Numbered from the stretch's first letter, positions 8,069-19,020 are shown. The stretch: 19,204 nucleotides of DNA from an uncultured Eggerthellaceae bacterium (GCA_946626265.1 CAMOUE010000018.1:1-19204); one strand, 5' to 3'. Translations and numbers: made by a program. The notes: generated by a model not told the origin, from the letters alone.

Positions 8069-9526
8069 AGCTTTTGAGCCACCACCATGAACTGCGGCGC
8101 GTAGGCCCAACGCTTACGATACTCCTCCGTCCACACGACCGTCGAGACATCGCGGGCATACGCCGAGGAGAAGCCGACCTCCTTCGCGGCAGCCACATCC
8201 CAGTCGGGGCGTGAAAGCGAGGTCAAAGGAAGCTTCAGCGCTTCTTCGTTGAGCATCCGGTACGAGGGAATCATGTCAACCTCGTAGAGGCTGTGATACT
8301 GTTCTGCAACCTCGGGGTCGAGCAGGAAGCGGTACCACTCCGAATCGAAGTACACAAGGCTTCCGCCCGGCTTCAGCACGCGGAACCACTCCGCGAGCGC
8401 CCCCTTCGGGTCCGGGAGGTTCCACATGACGTTGCGCGAGGTCACGACATCGAAGCTCCCGTCATCGAAGGGCAGCGCCGTCGCGTCGGCTTCGACGAGT
8501 TCGAGGGGCAGCTTCTCGCGCGCCGCGTTTTCGGCTGCGGCCTCGAGCATATTCGCACAGAAGTCGGCGCCGGTGACCCGGTAACCAACCCGGGCGAGCT
8601 CGAGAGACAAGCCTCCAGGGCCGCATCCCACGTCGAGCAGCTTAGCACCCTCCCCTGCCGGCGCGACCTCATCGACGAGTTCGCCGAAAGCAGGCGAGTC
8701 GCCCGAACCGATGCCGTAGGTGTCGGCGCGCTGCTGCCAGTACTCATGGAGGAAGGCGTCGCCGTCGAGCGTCTTTGCGGCGCTGATCTCGAACATGGGG
8801 CTTGCGGCGTACAAGACGAGCTCGGACTCCAGAAGGATTTTGTCGCAAACCCGTTCATCGACCTCGATGCCGCGCATGCCGAGCTCCTTGAGTACCGCGA
8901 CATCCCAGGCGGGGCGGTCGGCCGCATGCAGCGGCAGCTCGTCGTAGCGCTCGTCGTAGGCACCGCAGACCTTGCGGGTCTTCCCGTAGCGCTCCGCATA
9001 CGCGCGCTCGTTCTCCTCCACCTCGGCGGCGAGCTCCTCGTCGTAGAAATGCCGCGTCCACGCGCCGTCGTAGACCAGAAGCGCGCCGCCCGGCTTCAGC
9101 ACCCGCAGCCATTCCGCATAGGCGCGTGCGGGGTCGTCGAGCGCCCACACGAGGTTGCGGCACATGACGACATCGAAGCAGTCGTCATCGAAAGGAAGCG
9201 CATGGGCATCGCTTTGCACGTAGTCCGCTTCAACCCCCCAGGACTGCGCATTGCGCTTCGCCCTGGCAAGCATGTCCTCCGATGCGTCGACGGCGGTCAT
9301 CTTGTGGCCCAAGGAGCCGAGCACACACTCGAAATAGCCCGGCCCGCAGCCCACATCCAGCACCTTCGCCACCTTGCCCTCCGGCAGATGCGAAGTGAAC
9401 AAATCCCGCCACACCTGCACCTGAAAGCCGGTGAGCTCGTGCTCGATATAGGCATCGTAGGTTTCACCCGACGCCCAGTCTTCCTGAAGCATCAGGCGCG
9501 CTCGGCTCGGATGCGGCGCAGCGCTT

Positions 9527-9540
<14 letters not shown>
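8065..9540 (-). CDS. Tandem-domain class I SAM-dependent methyltransferase
   Basis: This 491-residue protein contains two full Methyltransf_11-type domains in a row. Copy 1 has motif I LDVGCGPG (61-68), acidic loop AVDAS (Asp85), LPFDDDCFDVV, RNLVWALDDP and RVLKPGG (146-152). Copy 2 repeats the order: LDVGCGPG (302-309), GADFC (Asp326), LPFDDGSFDVV, RNVMWNLPDP and RVLKPGG (387-393). Both halves keep the SAM-binding glycines and acidic residue, so both could bind SAM; family members are usually one domain of about 230-260 residues. The substrate is unknown, most likely a small molecule. ATG 9540 is chosen because AAAGGAG lies eight bases upstream and the overlap with the exporter gene is then only 14 bases; the longer frame to 9717 would lie inside that gene. 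It sits between exporter-type ABC proteins and a MATE pump. Confidence 0.9.
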
Positions 9541-11348
<1,808 letters not shown>

Positions 11349-11356
<8 letters not shown>

Positions 11357-13091
11357 GGTCGACTCCTTCCCTCTGAGCCTCTATGAGCGCCGCGTACACG
11401 CCCTTGCGCGCCAAGAGCTCCTCGTGCGTGCCGACCTCGGCCACGCGCCCCTCGTCGAGCACGACGATCTTGTCCGCGTTTATCACCGTGGAAAGGCGAT
11501 GCGCGATGATGATCGTCGTATGGTCGACGGCAAGGCGGTCGACTGTCTCCTGGATGATGGCTTCGCTCTTCGCGTCCACGCTCGAGGTCGCCTCGTCGAG
11601 GACCAGGATGGGCGCGTCCTTCACGATGGCGCGCGCGATGGAAAGCCTTTGGCATTCGCCGCCGGACAGGCGGATTCCGCGCTCGCCGAGCATCGTGTCG
11701 AAGCCTTCGGGCAGCTTCTCTATGAAGGACAAGGCGCCGGCGGCCTCGGCAGCCTTGCGAATCTGCTCCTCCGAAGCATTCGGATTCGCCATCGCGATGT
11801 TGTTGCGCACGGTGTCGTCGAACAGGTAGGTATCCTGGAACACCACGCCGATTTTCGAGAGCAGATAGCGGACGGCGAAGTCGCGCGCATCCACGCCGTT
11901 GAAGCTCACGGAGCCAGAACTGGGGTCGTAGAAACGAAGCATGAGGTTCGCCACCGTCGATTTGCCGGCACCCGACCTGCCCACGAAGGCGACAGTCTCG
12001 CCGGCCTCCACCGTAAACGATACGTGAGATAAGGCTTCCGATTCGGCGTTCGGGTACGCGAAGGACACGTCGTCGAAGCGAATCGACGGAAGACCGGAGT
12101 CGAGCGATACCGTATCCGCGTCCTTCGGGTCATCGACAGCCAGCGGCGTATCGAGCACGGCGAAGATGTCGTTTGCCGCGGAAAGGCCCATGAAGCTCGC
12201 ATGCCAGGCGTCGTTCAAGGTGATCATGGGCCGCGAGCATTCGGCCGCGAGGAAGAGGAACATGGATACGGCGGTGATCTCGACGGCACCGGTTCCCGTG
12301 CGGTACACGGCAAGCGCGACGCAAAGGCAGGAGACGACCGAGGTCAAAAAGATCATGGCCGTGGAGTCGAAGATGGAGAAGGTCGTATTGTGGATCTGCT
12401 CCTTGTAGAAAGCCTGAGCGCTGCCGGCGAGCTGCTTCGCGCGCGTCTTGTCGGCGTTGAGTGCTTTCAAGGTCGATATGCCCTGGATGCTGTCGACGTA
12501 CTCCGCGTTGAGCTCGGCATACGCGGCCCAATAGCGCACGTGAATCGGGTTGACGAGCGGCAAGGTCAGGTAGGGCACGACCGCGCAGGCGATCATCGCG
12601 AGGATGAGCACGAGACCGGAGACGAGGTCGAGTGTGCACAGATAGATGCCCACGATCAAGCCGACGAGGACGACGGTCGTCATCTGCGGAACGTAGGCCA
12701 CCAGGAAGGGCTCAAGCTGCTCGACGCCGTCGAGGACGATGGATTGCACCTTGCCGGAACGCTTGTTGTTCAGATAGCCGGGACCCAGCTTCAGGAACTT
12801 GTCGAAGATAAGGTCGCGGATCCGGCTTTTCACCCGGGTAGCCATGACGCGCGTATAGGTCTCGGAGGCCCAGGTGAGCAGCGCGCGGATAATCACGGCG
12901 ACACCCGCGCCCGCCGCGAGCTTCACCACTTCGATCAAAGCCTCATGCTCGAACACGAGCGTGACGGCATAGGCCATCAGCAGGGCTTGCACGATATAGG
13001 TCGCCGCTACACCCAAACCGATGAGTGTTTTGCAGGCGACCTCGCGCCGTAGAGCCCAGACGTAGCGCATCAACCTTCCATAGGCGCCCAT
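11349..13091 (-). CDS. ABC exporter-type half-transporter (ABCB-like), subunit 2
   Basis: This 580-residue half-transporter has six predicted helices in residues about 20-300 and an ATPase domain with Walker A GRSGAGKST (371-379), signature LSGGE (475-479, followed by CQR), Walker B ILVLDE (Asp499, Glu500), DEATSSVD and switch His531. All catalytic residues are present, so both ATP sites of a heterodimer with the downstream protein could be active. The start is ATG 13091, eight bases beyond the ATPase-F stop, with AGGTGAGAG upstream. The LSGGECQR signature matches that in the neighbouring importer ATPase F rather than the common LSGGQ. It resembles the ATPase/permeases found beside metallophore genes, but also ordinary multidrug and CydDC-type proteins. 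Confidence 0.92.
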
Positions 13092-13098
13092 GGCACTC

Positions 13099-13911
13099 TC
13101 ACCTTTCCGTTTTCTTCCGAAAGTCCAGCACGCTCGAGAGCAGCTCGACCGTATAGGGATCCTGGGGATGCTCGAAGAGCTGTTTCGTTTCCCCCTGTTC
13201 GACGACGACGCCGTCTTTCATGACGTACACGCGGCTGCACAAACCGCGCACGAGCGCCAGATCGTGGCTGATGAACAAACACGACATGCGGAGCTCGTGG
13301 CTCAGCTGGATAAGCAATTCGATGATCTGCGCCTGCACGGTCACATCGAGCGCGCTCGTCGGTTCATCGCAGAGCAGAAGCTTCGGCCGCGAGATGATCG
13401 CGCGGGCGAAAGCCGCGCGCTGGCACTCGCCACCGGAAACCTCCCAGGCGTACTTCTTCGCATAGGACGCGGGCAGACGCACCATTTCGAGCGCCTCGTA
13501 CATGAGCTTGCGACGCTCGTCGGCAGTCATCTGCTTGCGGTAGATGACGCCCTCTTCGATACCTGCGCCGAGGGTCATGCGCTCGGAGAAGGTCTCGGCC
13601 GGGTGCTGGAAGACCATCTGCACATCGCGGCGGAACTCCGCAGCACGCGCCTGACGCTCTTTGAGCTGCGCTTTTGACAGCTCGACATCCTGCGGCAGCG
13701 CGATCTCTGCGCCCTTGTAACAAATCGAGCCGCTCGTAGGCCGCTCCAGGCCTATGACCATGTTCGCAACCGTGGTCTTGCCGCTCCCGCTTTCGCCGAT
13801 GAGCCCCACGGATTCGAACTCGCCGATCGAAAGGTTCAGATGCTGCACCGCTTTCACCTGCACCTCGCCGGAGTCGAAGGTCTTGTTGATATCGGTCAGT
13901 TCGAGCAGCAT
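13099..13911 (-). CDS. Opp/Dpp/Nik-family importer ATPase, F type
   Basis: This 270-residue single-domain ABC ATPase has Walker A GESGSGKTT (39-47), signature VSGGE (158-162, followed by CQR), Walker B LLLCDE (Asp182, Glu183), the family's DEPTSALDVTVQAQI, and switch His216 in FISHDLALV. The region after the Q-loop reads FQHPAETFSERMTL where most OppF/DppF have DP..SLNPRM. The ending EHPQDPYTVELL is typical of F-type subunits, and the large cysteine tail is absent. ATG 13911 shares its A with the stop of the D-type ATPase (TGATG) and has GAGGGGGTG upstream, so translation is coupled. It works with the D ATPase and the B and C permeases of the inserted operon. Confidence 0.93.
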   Translation of the reverse strand: MLLELTDINKTFDSGEVQVKAVQHLNLSIGEFESVGLIGESGSGKTTVANMVIGLERPTSGSICYKGAEIALPQDVELSKAQLKERQARAAEFRRDVQMVFQHPAETFSERMTLGAGIEEGVIYRKQMTADERRKLMYEALEMVRLPASYAKKYAWEVSGGECQRAAFARAIISRPKLLLCDEPTSALDVTVQAQIIELLIQLSHELRMSCLFISHDLALVRGLCSRVYVMKDGVVVEQGETKQLFEHPQDPYTVELLSSVLDFRKKTER

Positions 13912-14888
13912 CAGGCTTCACCCCCTCGGGTGCACAGCACCCAATGGCTCTCCGAGAGCGAGCGCTTTTCAACGCAGGCATCGCAGGCTGGACGGTAGCA
14001 CGAGCATCGATCGGAGTAGCGGCAGGGGGAATCGACCTTGCGGTCGACCGCTTCAGGTGCGCGCGGAATCTGCCCGTCTATCGTGGGGATGGCGCGGATG
14101 AGGTCGCGTGTATACGGGTGGCAAGGCGAATCGAGCACCTCGTCACGGGTGCCGAACTCCACGAGCTCGCCGGCGTACATCACGCCTATCATCTGCGAGC
14201 AGTTGGATATGACGCCCATGTTATGGCTTACGATGAGCATCGCGACGTTGCGATCGCGCACCGTACGGCATAACAGGTCGATCACTTGGGATTGCACGGT
14301 CACATCGAGCGCGCTCGTCGGCTCGTCGGCCAAGATGAGCTTCGCCTCGCAGGCCAGAGCCATCGCGATGACGACGCGCTGGCACATACCGCCGGACAGC
14401 TCGAAGGGATAGCGCTTGAGCACCGAGGCAGGGTCGTCGAAACCCGTGTCGGCCAAGAGTTCCATCTCGCGCTTGTGCATCGCGGCTTTGTCCTTGGTGT
14501 GGAAGTGGATGCGCATGATCTCGTCGAACTGGTTTCCCACGGTGAACAGCGGATCGAGAGAGCTCACCGGGTCCTGGAAGATATAGGCAGCTCGTCCGTT
14601 GAGGAAGCTGATCCGCTCGCTATCGGAGCGATTGGCAAGCAGCTCCCCATCGAAGTAGATGTCTCCGGAATCGACATGCCCGGATTTCCCCAGAAGACCC
14701 ATGATCGCTTTGAGGATGGTGGACTTTCCCGATCCGCTCTCGCCGACAATGCCGACGACCTGCCCGAGCTCAAGGCTCAGGCTCACGGCCTCGACGGCAC
14801 TGACGCCCCCATAGGAGACGTCAATGCCGTCTAGGACCAACAGGCTCTGTTCGTTCGTGCTACGCAACGCTCGTCGTGGGCGTGACAA
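13911..14888 (-). CDS. Opp/Dpp/Nik-family importer ATPase, D type
   Basis: This 325-residue ABC ATPase has Walker A GESGSGKST (49-57), Q-loop IFQDPVSSLDPLFTVGNQ, signature LSGGM (164-168, followed by CQR), Walker B LILADE (Asp188, Glu189) and switch His222. The D-type C-terminal extension is cysteine-rich (C289, C295, C297, C302, C305, C319), as in family members that carry an iron-sulfur cluster. The start is uncertain: TTG 14888 overlaps the SBP stop by 29 bases. Another TTG at 14867 is equally placed, and no good ribosome site decides between them. The conserved domain begins at LLVLDGIDVSYGG (residues about 16-28), so either start gives a complete domain. Confidence 0.9.
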   Translation of the reverse strand: MSRPRRALRSTNEQSLLVLDGIDVSYGGVSAVEAVSLSLELGQVVGIVGESGSGKSTILKAIMGLLGKSGHVDSGDIYFDGELLANRSDSERISFLNGRAAYIFQDPVSSLDPLFTVGNQFDEIMRIHFHTKDKAAMHKREMELLADTGFDDPASVLKRYPFELSGGMCQRVVIAMALACEAKLILADEPTSALDVTVQSQVIDLLCRTVRDRNVAMLIVSHNMGVISNCSQMIGVMYAGELVEFGTRDEVLDSPCHPYTRDLIRAIPTIDGQIPRAPEAVDRKVDSPCRYSDRCSCYRPACDACVEKRSLSESHWVLCTRGGEA

Positions 14889-16443
14889 CGTAGAACTCGG
14901 ACGGAGAGGTCACGAGACCGTTCACACCGTCGCGGGCGATGATCGTCGTCTTGGCCGCAGAGAAGAAGATGAACGCGCAGTCATCAAGCTCGATCTGCGA
15001 AATCTGGCGGGCGATGTCACCGCGGGCATCGAGGTCGAACTCGTTCTTCAGGTCATTGAACAGCGCATCTACCTGCGGGTTGCTGTAGCCGCCGAAGTTG
15101 TCGGACGAATTGGAAACGAAGCACAGACCGACGAAGTACTGCGGGTCGCCCGTCGGAGCCATGAGGTAGCTGTCGATGGAGATGTCGGTGCCGGAGTTCA
15201 TCCAGGTCTCCTTGTCGAGCAGCCAGTAGTCCAGAAGCTGGACGTTAAGTTTCATGCCGGCCTGGGCCATCTTCGACTGCAGGTCATCGCACAAATAGAC
15301 GAACTGCGGGTAGTCGCTGCAGGTCGTAATGGTAACCGTCAGCGGCTTGCCGTCGAGCTCGCGGATGCCGTCGCCGTCGGTATCGACGATGCCGGCGTCC
15401 TCGAGGACCTGGGCGGCCTTCTCGACGCTGAATTCGTCAACGGTCAGGTTAAAGCCCTCGGTTCCGCCATAGGCGACAGCCTCGCTGTAAACGCCCCAAT
15501 TCGCTTCCTGCATGCCGCCGGTGATGACATTCGAGTAGCCCTCGCGGTCAACGCAGAAGGCCACAGCGGTGCGGACGGCAGGGTTCTTCATGACTTCGCT
15601 CGTCTCCATGTTCAAACGCAGGAAGTCAACGCGCGAGGTCTCGCTGTAGATGGTCTGGAAACCATCCTTGCCGTTGAACTGCGCGTAACCGGCCGCCGAG
15701 GGACCCTCGATGGCATCGATTTCGCCGTTCATCAGCGCAAGGTTCATAGCGTCATCGTCGTCGAACTTCTTGAAAGTCACCTGGTCGAGCGCGACATCGC
15801 CATCCCAGTAGTTCTCGTTCTTCACGAGCGTCAGGGTACCGCCCGGGATGAGCTCTTTGACAACGAAGGGGCCGGTGCCGATGGGGGCCTTGACGTAGTC
15901 GACGCCCTCACCCACGTAGTAGATGTTGAACAGCATCGGGTTCGTGACAAGGCTCTCGAAGTCCGGCGCTGCCTCGCGCGTCTTGATCGTCACGACTTGG
16001 CCATCCGCCTCGATGGATTCGACATCGAGGTTCTCGCGCGCACGCTGATTCAGCTCGAAGGTGCGCTCGAGGCAGGCCTTCACCGCTTCGCCGGTCACCG
16101 GCTCGCCGTTGCTGAAGGTGATACCCTCCTTCATCGTGATGGTCCAGGTGTAGTCGTCGACATTCGCAACGGACTCTGCCAGCCACGGCTCGGGCTCAGA
16201 GTCGTCGCTGAGCTTCATCGGCGTCTCGCAGAAGCCGTAGCTCGTCGCGGACCACCAGGTCAACGCAGGGTCGAGGCTTTCCTCCTCGAAGTAGGCCGTG
16301 CTGCCGATGGTCAGGCTCGAGCCGCCCTCGGCGCTGCTCGGCTTGTCCCCGCCCGAGCAGCCTGCCAGGCAGAATGCCAATGCGCAGGTCAGCGCCAGGG
16401 TCGCGACAACTCCGACCAGCCCTTTCCTCTTTCCTTCTTTCAT
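14860..16443 (-). CDS. Lipoprotein substrate-binding protein (SBP_bac_5, NikA/CntA-like), in frame with permease C
   Basis: This 527-residue protein has a lipoprotein signal: basic MKEGKRKG, hydrophobic core, and lipobox LAGC with Cys29 as the lipidated residue. The mature protein has the SBP_bac_5 pattern: YTWTITMKEGITFSNGEPVT, PIGTGPFVVKELIPGG, ENYWDGDVALDQVTF, NPAVRTAVAFCVDREG, and AAQVLEDAGIVDTDGDGI. The segment with ETPMKL, PWLAESVANVDDYTWTI and ACLERTFELNQRA recalls nickel/metallophore-binding proteins such as NikA and CntA, rather than classic dipeptide binders; this is from memory of the families, not alignment. It should capture the ligand outside the membrane and hand it to permeases B and C. 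Separate initiation at ATG 16443 is supported by a strong ribosome site. Oddly there is no stop codon between permease C and this gene. Confidence 0.9.
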   Translation of the reverse strand: MKEGKRKGLVGVVATLALTCALAFCLAGCSGGDKPSSAEGGSSLTIGSTAYFEEESLDPALTWWSATSYGFCETPMKLSDDSEPEPWLAESVANVDDYTWTITMKEGITFSNGEPVTGEAVKACLERTFELNQRARENLDVESIEADGQVVTIKTREAAPDFESLVTNPMLFNIYYVGEGVDYVKAPIGTGPFVVKELIPGGTLTLVKNENYWDGDVALDQVTFKKFDDDDAMNLALMNGEIDAIEGPSAAGYAQFNGKDGFQTIYSETSRVDFLRLNMETSEVMKNPAVRTAVAFCVDREGYSNVITGGMQEANWGVYSEAVAYGGTEGFNLTVDEFSVEKAAQVLEDAGIVDTDGDGIRELDGKPLTVTITTCSDYPQFVYLCDDLQSKMAQAGMKLNVQLLDYWLLDKETWMNSGTDISIDSYLMAPTGDPQYFVGLCFVSNSSDNFGGYSNPQVDALFNDLKNEFDLDARGDIARQISQIELDDCAFIFFSAAKTTIIARDGVNGLVTSPSEFYVVTPTTSVA

Positions 16444-16458
16444 GCTCCTTCTCCTTCC
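16444..16458 (-). promoter_or_regulatory. Strong ribosome binding site for the cargo SBP gene
   Basis: On the minus strand GGAAGGAGAAGGAGC directly precedes ATG 16443; one AGGAG lies seven bases from the start. It indicates that the SBP is initiated independently even though the permease C frame runs through this point without a stop. Confidence 0.75.
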
Positions 16459-17337
16459 TTTTCGCGTTCGGGAGCTTTTTGCTTTATTCGTCCCACCCTC
16501 AACCATCATGCTTCCGCGACGATCGAGCATGTCCCGCAGGATGTCGCCGAAAAGGTTGAAGATGACAACCGAGATGAAGAGCGCGACGCCCGGCGCGGCC
16601 ATGCACCAGGGGGCCGTGAGCATGTCGCTCCGCGCGTCGCTCATCATGGCGCCCCATTCGTTCGTGGGCCGGGCAGGGCCGAGGCCGAGGAACGAGAGGC
16701 CAGCCATGGTGAGGATCACTTCGCCGATCGAGAGCGCGGCGGTGATGATGAGCTCCGCCGACACATTGGGCAGGATGTACTTCGTCAGAATCGCGAAGGG
16801 ACTCGCACCGCAGACCCAAGCCGCACGCACGCTTCCGGACTCCTTGAGCGTTATCGTGAGGCTTCGCGCGAGGCGGGCGAAAGTCGTCCAGTAGACGAAA
16901 GCGATGGCGAGGATCATGTTGATGACGCCTTGCCCGAGGATACCCGCGATGGCCACGGCCAGAACGAAGCTCGGGAAGGCCTGGAAGACCGTGACGACCT
17001 TCGAGACGACGGCATCGACCGGACCGCCGTAGTAGCCTCCGATCATACCGACCGCTGTCCCCAGAACCAGCACGATAGCCACGACGGCAAGCGCGATAAG
17101 CACCGATTCCTGCGCGCCGGCCAAGGTGCGGATGAGCACATCGCGGCCGAGCTTGTCCGTGCCGAGCGGATAGCCTTCCGTACCGGGGGGAAGCTGCGAC
17201 TTGGTCAGGTCCGTGAAGTTCGGATCGAAGGGCATCACGACGGGAACGATGGCCGCCGCGAGGATAAACAGCAAAGTCACCGCCGCGATGACGATGAAGT
17301 GCCGCTCTTCTTTCGTGCGCGTGCGTCGGGAAGCCAT
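16444..17337 (-). CDS. Opp/Dpp/Nik-family importer permease, C type, no stop before SBP
   Basis: From ATG 17337 (immediately after the permease B TAA) the frame encodes a C-type permease of about 275 residues: a basic start MASRRTRTKEERH, first helix at about 14-36, the landmark YPLGTDKLGRDVLIR, five more helices, the coupling loop AAWVCGASPFAILTKYILPNV, and AGLSFLGLGPARPTNEWGAMM. The usual end, GDILRDMLDRRG, is followed by a 28-residue basic linker (VEGGTNKAKSSRTRKGRRRS) that reads straight into the SBP methionine at residue 299, giving one 825-residue open frame down to 14860. The coordinates here cover the permease part only. Either a natural permease-SBP fusion cleaved at the internal lipobox, or loss of a stop codon, could explain it. 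An AGGAAG site lies 9 bases before the ATG. Confidence 0.88.
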
Positions 17338-18282
17338 TTAGCCGCGCTTCCTAACCCGCGGGTCGATGAAGCGGTAGGAGAAGTCGACCAAGGCGTTGAC
17401 GATTAGAAAGACGATGGCCATGAGCAGCGCATAGGCCTGGATGACGATGTAGTCGCGATGGCCGATGGCAAGGACGGACACGCCGCCCACACCCGGCCAG
17501 CCGAAGATGTTCTCCACGATGACCGCACCGCCGAGCAGCGAGCCGAGCGAGATGCCCACGAGCGTAAGGAGCGGAACGGCGAGATTGCGCAGCACATGCT
17601 TTACGAGAATCCGCGTTTCGCTCACACCTCTCGCGCGGAGTCCGCTCACATAGCCGGCGTTGATCTGGCCTAAGGCGAGCGCGCGGACCTGGCGTATGTA
17701 CCAGGCCGAAAGCGGCAGGGCAAGGGCAACAGAGGGCATGAAGATGCCCTTGAAATCATAGGTGGGAATGACGGAAAACCAGCCTAATCGGACGCAGAGG
17801 AGATAGAGCATCAGCAAGGCGATGAAGAAGTTCGGGAGCGCATTGAACAGGTAGGTAATGAAGCGCATGAACTGGTCGTAGGCGCTATCGCGGTAGCGCG
17901 CGCACAACAAGCCTAAGGGAATCGAGACCACGAGCGTCATCACGAGCGACACCGCGGTGAGCGCGAGCGTGAACGGGAGGGCTTCCATGAGCGTGTCCGC
18001 GACCGGAGCGCCGTTCCTCAGGGACTCGCCGAGATCGCCGTGGCACAAGCCCCACATCCACGAAAGATACTGCTCGAAGAAGGGGCGGTCGACGCCGAGC
18101 TCCGCGCGCTTGGCGATGAGTTCCTCCTCCGAGGGGTAGATTCCGCGATCCGCAAACCACGAGATGGCCGCATCCGCCGGCGAGAGATAGGCAAGCAGGA
18201 AGGTGAGGAAGGTGACGCCGAGGATGACGACGAGCGCACCGCACAGCCGCCACGCGATACGTCCGCCGCGGCTGCGCTTCAA
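17338..18282 (-). CDS. Opp/Dpp/Nik-family importer permease, B type; first gene of inserted operon
   Basis: This 314-residue permease has a first helix at about 10-32 (WRLCGALVVILGVTFLTFLL), a periplasmic segment with DRPFFEQYLSWMWGLCHGDLGESLRNG, five further helices, and a coupling loop GLRARGVSETRILVKHVLRN. The hallmark ending FIDPRVRKRG is present. The start is TTG 18282: no ATG or GTG is available between the upstream in-frame stop and the first helix, and there is no good ribosome site next to it, so the true start may differ by a few codons. It opens the inserted operon and abuts permease C (TAA then ATG). With permease C it forms the channel for the ligand delivered by the lipoprotein SBP. 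Confidence 0.88.
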   Translation of the reverse strand: MKRSRGGRIAWRLCGALVVILGVTFLTFLLAYLSPADAAISWFADRGIYPSEEELIAKRAELGVDRPFFEQYLSWMWGLCHGDLGESLRNGAPVADTLMEALPFTLALTAVSLVMTLVVSIPLGLLCARYRDSAYDQFMRFITYLFNALPNFFIALLMLYLLCVRLGWFSVIPTYDFKGIFMPSVALALPLSAWYIRQVRALALGQINAGYVSGLRARGVSETRILVKHVLRNLAVPLLTLVGISLGSLLGGAVIVENIFGWPGVGGVSVLAIGHRDYIVIQAYALLMAIVFLIVNALVDFSYRFIDPRVRKRG

Positions 18283-18353
18283 GGGGTTCTTATGTGGTCT
18301 CAGCGTCGAGATGGAAGGCCCCCTTCTTAGGAATGCGCTTGCCTCGTGCTTGG

Positions 18354-18384
18354 TCTATACCATGCAGTCACATGCGCAGGTCAA
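18354..18384 (-). promoter_or_regulatory. Candidate promoter of the inserted operon
   Basis: On the minus strand, TTGACC (18379-18384) and an extended -10, TGGTATAGA with hexamer TATAGA (18354-18359), are separated by 19 bases, longer than ideal but helped by the TG extension. Transcription would start near 18347, leaving a leader of about 65 bases before the permease B start. Confidence 0.5.
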
Positions 18385-18412
18385 ACTTGTTACCGAATCT
18401 ACGTTTTTCACA

Positions 18413-18450
18413 CTTTGCACATAGTAATACATCTTTGCAAATCGTATTAC
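18413..18450. promoter_or_regulatory. Direct-repeat, operator-like site upstream of inserted operon
   Basis: Two 18-base copies, CTTTGCACATAGTAATAC (18413-18430) and CTTTGCAAATCGTATTAC (18433-18450), match at 15 positions and start exactly 20 bases apart, about two helical turns. GTAATAC and GTATTAC also form a 7-bp inverted repeat. Lying upstream of the candidate -35 they would suit an activator; no regulator gene is present in the window. Confidence 0.55.
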
Positions 18451-18512
18451 CACAGAGGGCAAAAGGATGCTTTCTGGAGTTTGCGCGCCTCGGGACATCT
18501 GGAAGTAGTGAG

Positions 18513-18578
18513 ACGAGGCTGACGCGCCCGGGGCTTGGTGGTGACGCGAGCTGACGCGAGGGGTGACGCGAGGACGGG
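18513..18578. repeat. Subterminal tandem repeats and right end of insert
   Basis: TGACGCG occurs at 18520-18526, 18542-18548, 18552-18558 and 18564-18570, three of them in the form GTGACGCGAG or CTGACGCGAG. Read inward on the minus strand the end is CCCGTCCTCGCGTCACC, matching the left end of the insert in inverted orientation. Confidence 0.8.
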
Positions 18579-18917
18579 CAAGCCGTCGTCGGAAACGTCC
18601 CACTTCTTCGCGAGGTCGGGCTGAAGTTGCATGTCCTTGTCGAAACGAAGCAGCCTCGAGTGGAAGAAGGTGTACGCACCAGAGGAGCCGTAGCCCGTCA
18701 TCGGGTCGAAGCCGTTGTCCGGCTCAGCTCCAACATATATGGTAAGCGTATCTTTCGCGCCACCCGATGCGGCGGCAGAAGCAGACGCCGATGCGGAAGC
18801 GCTTGACGCAGACGCCGACGATGCGGAGCCCGAGGAGCCGCATCCCGCCAATCCTGCCAGCGCGAACGCTCCCGCAACGCCGATGAAGCTTCTCCGAGAA
18901 AGCATCCTGTGATCCAT
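18579..18917 (-). pseudogene. N-terminal part of interrupted Tat-type SBP lipoprotein
   Basis: From ATG 18917 (GGAGGGG site 7-8 bases upstream) 113 native codons encode a Tat-style lipoprotein signal, SRRSFIG (residues 7-13), hydrophobic core and lipobox LAGC (Cys26). A Ser/Ala-rich linker (28-52) follows, then the start of an SBP_bac_5 domain (DTLTIYVGAEPDNGFDPMTG, LLRFDKDMQLQPDLAKKWDVSDDGL). After Leu113 the frame enters inserted DNA and adds 43 unrelated residues before a stop at 18447. The rest of the protein is at 5263-6579. The start, signal and promoter look intact, so a short exported lipoprotein stub may still be made. Confidence 0.93.
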
Positions 18918-18940
18918 ACGATCCCCTCCATTCGGTCGAG

Positions 18941-18967
18941 ATGTTACGTATTAACAATTCGTAACAT
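18941..18967. promoter_or_regulatory. Operator dyad 1 upstream of the SBP gene
   Basis: Perfect 8-bp arms, ATGTTACG and CGTAACAT, flank an 11-base AT-rich centre. It lies between the candidate promoter and the SBP start, where a bound repressor would block transcription. Confidence 0.7.
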
Positions 18968-18977
18968 AGTATCAGTG

Positions 18978-19006
18978 AGTTTACCATTGATTATTACGAA
19001 TAACAA
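18978..19006 (-). promoter_or_regulatory. Candidate promoter of the interrupted SBP operon
   Basis: On the minus strand TTGTTA (19001-19006) and TAAACT (18978-18983) are 17 bases apart. Operator dyad 2 covers the -35 and dyad 1 lies just downstream of the expected start point near 18971. Confidence 0.5.
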
Positions 19007-19015
19007 ATACGTAAC
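18991..19015. promoter_or_regulatory. Operator dyad 2 upstream of the SBP gene
   Basis: Read on the minus strand it is a second copy of dyad 1, sharing GTTACGTATT and ATTCGTAA with only the central bases changed. The two centres are 50 bases apart, about five helical turns. This points to one dimeric or looping regulator whose gene is not in the window. Confidence 0.65.
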
Positions 19016-19020
19016 ACTAT

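Noticed and set aside
14824..17406. Plus-strand open frame of 860 codons
   Set aside because: It lies antisense to the permease C-SBP frame. The translation is rich in Arg, His, Asp and Val with no recognisable fold, as expected from the shadow of a GC-rich gene.
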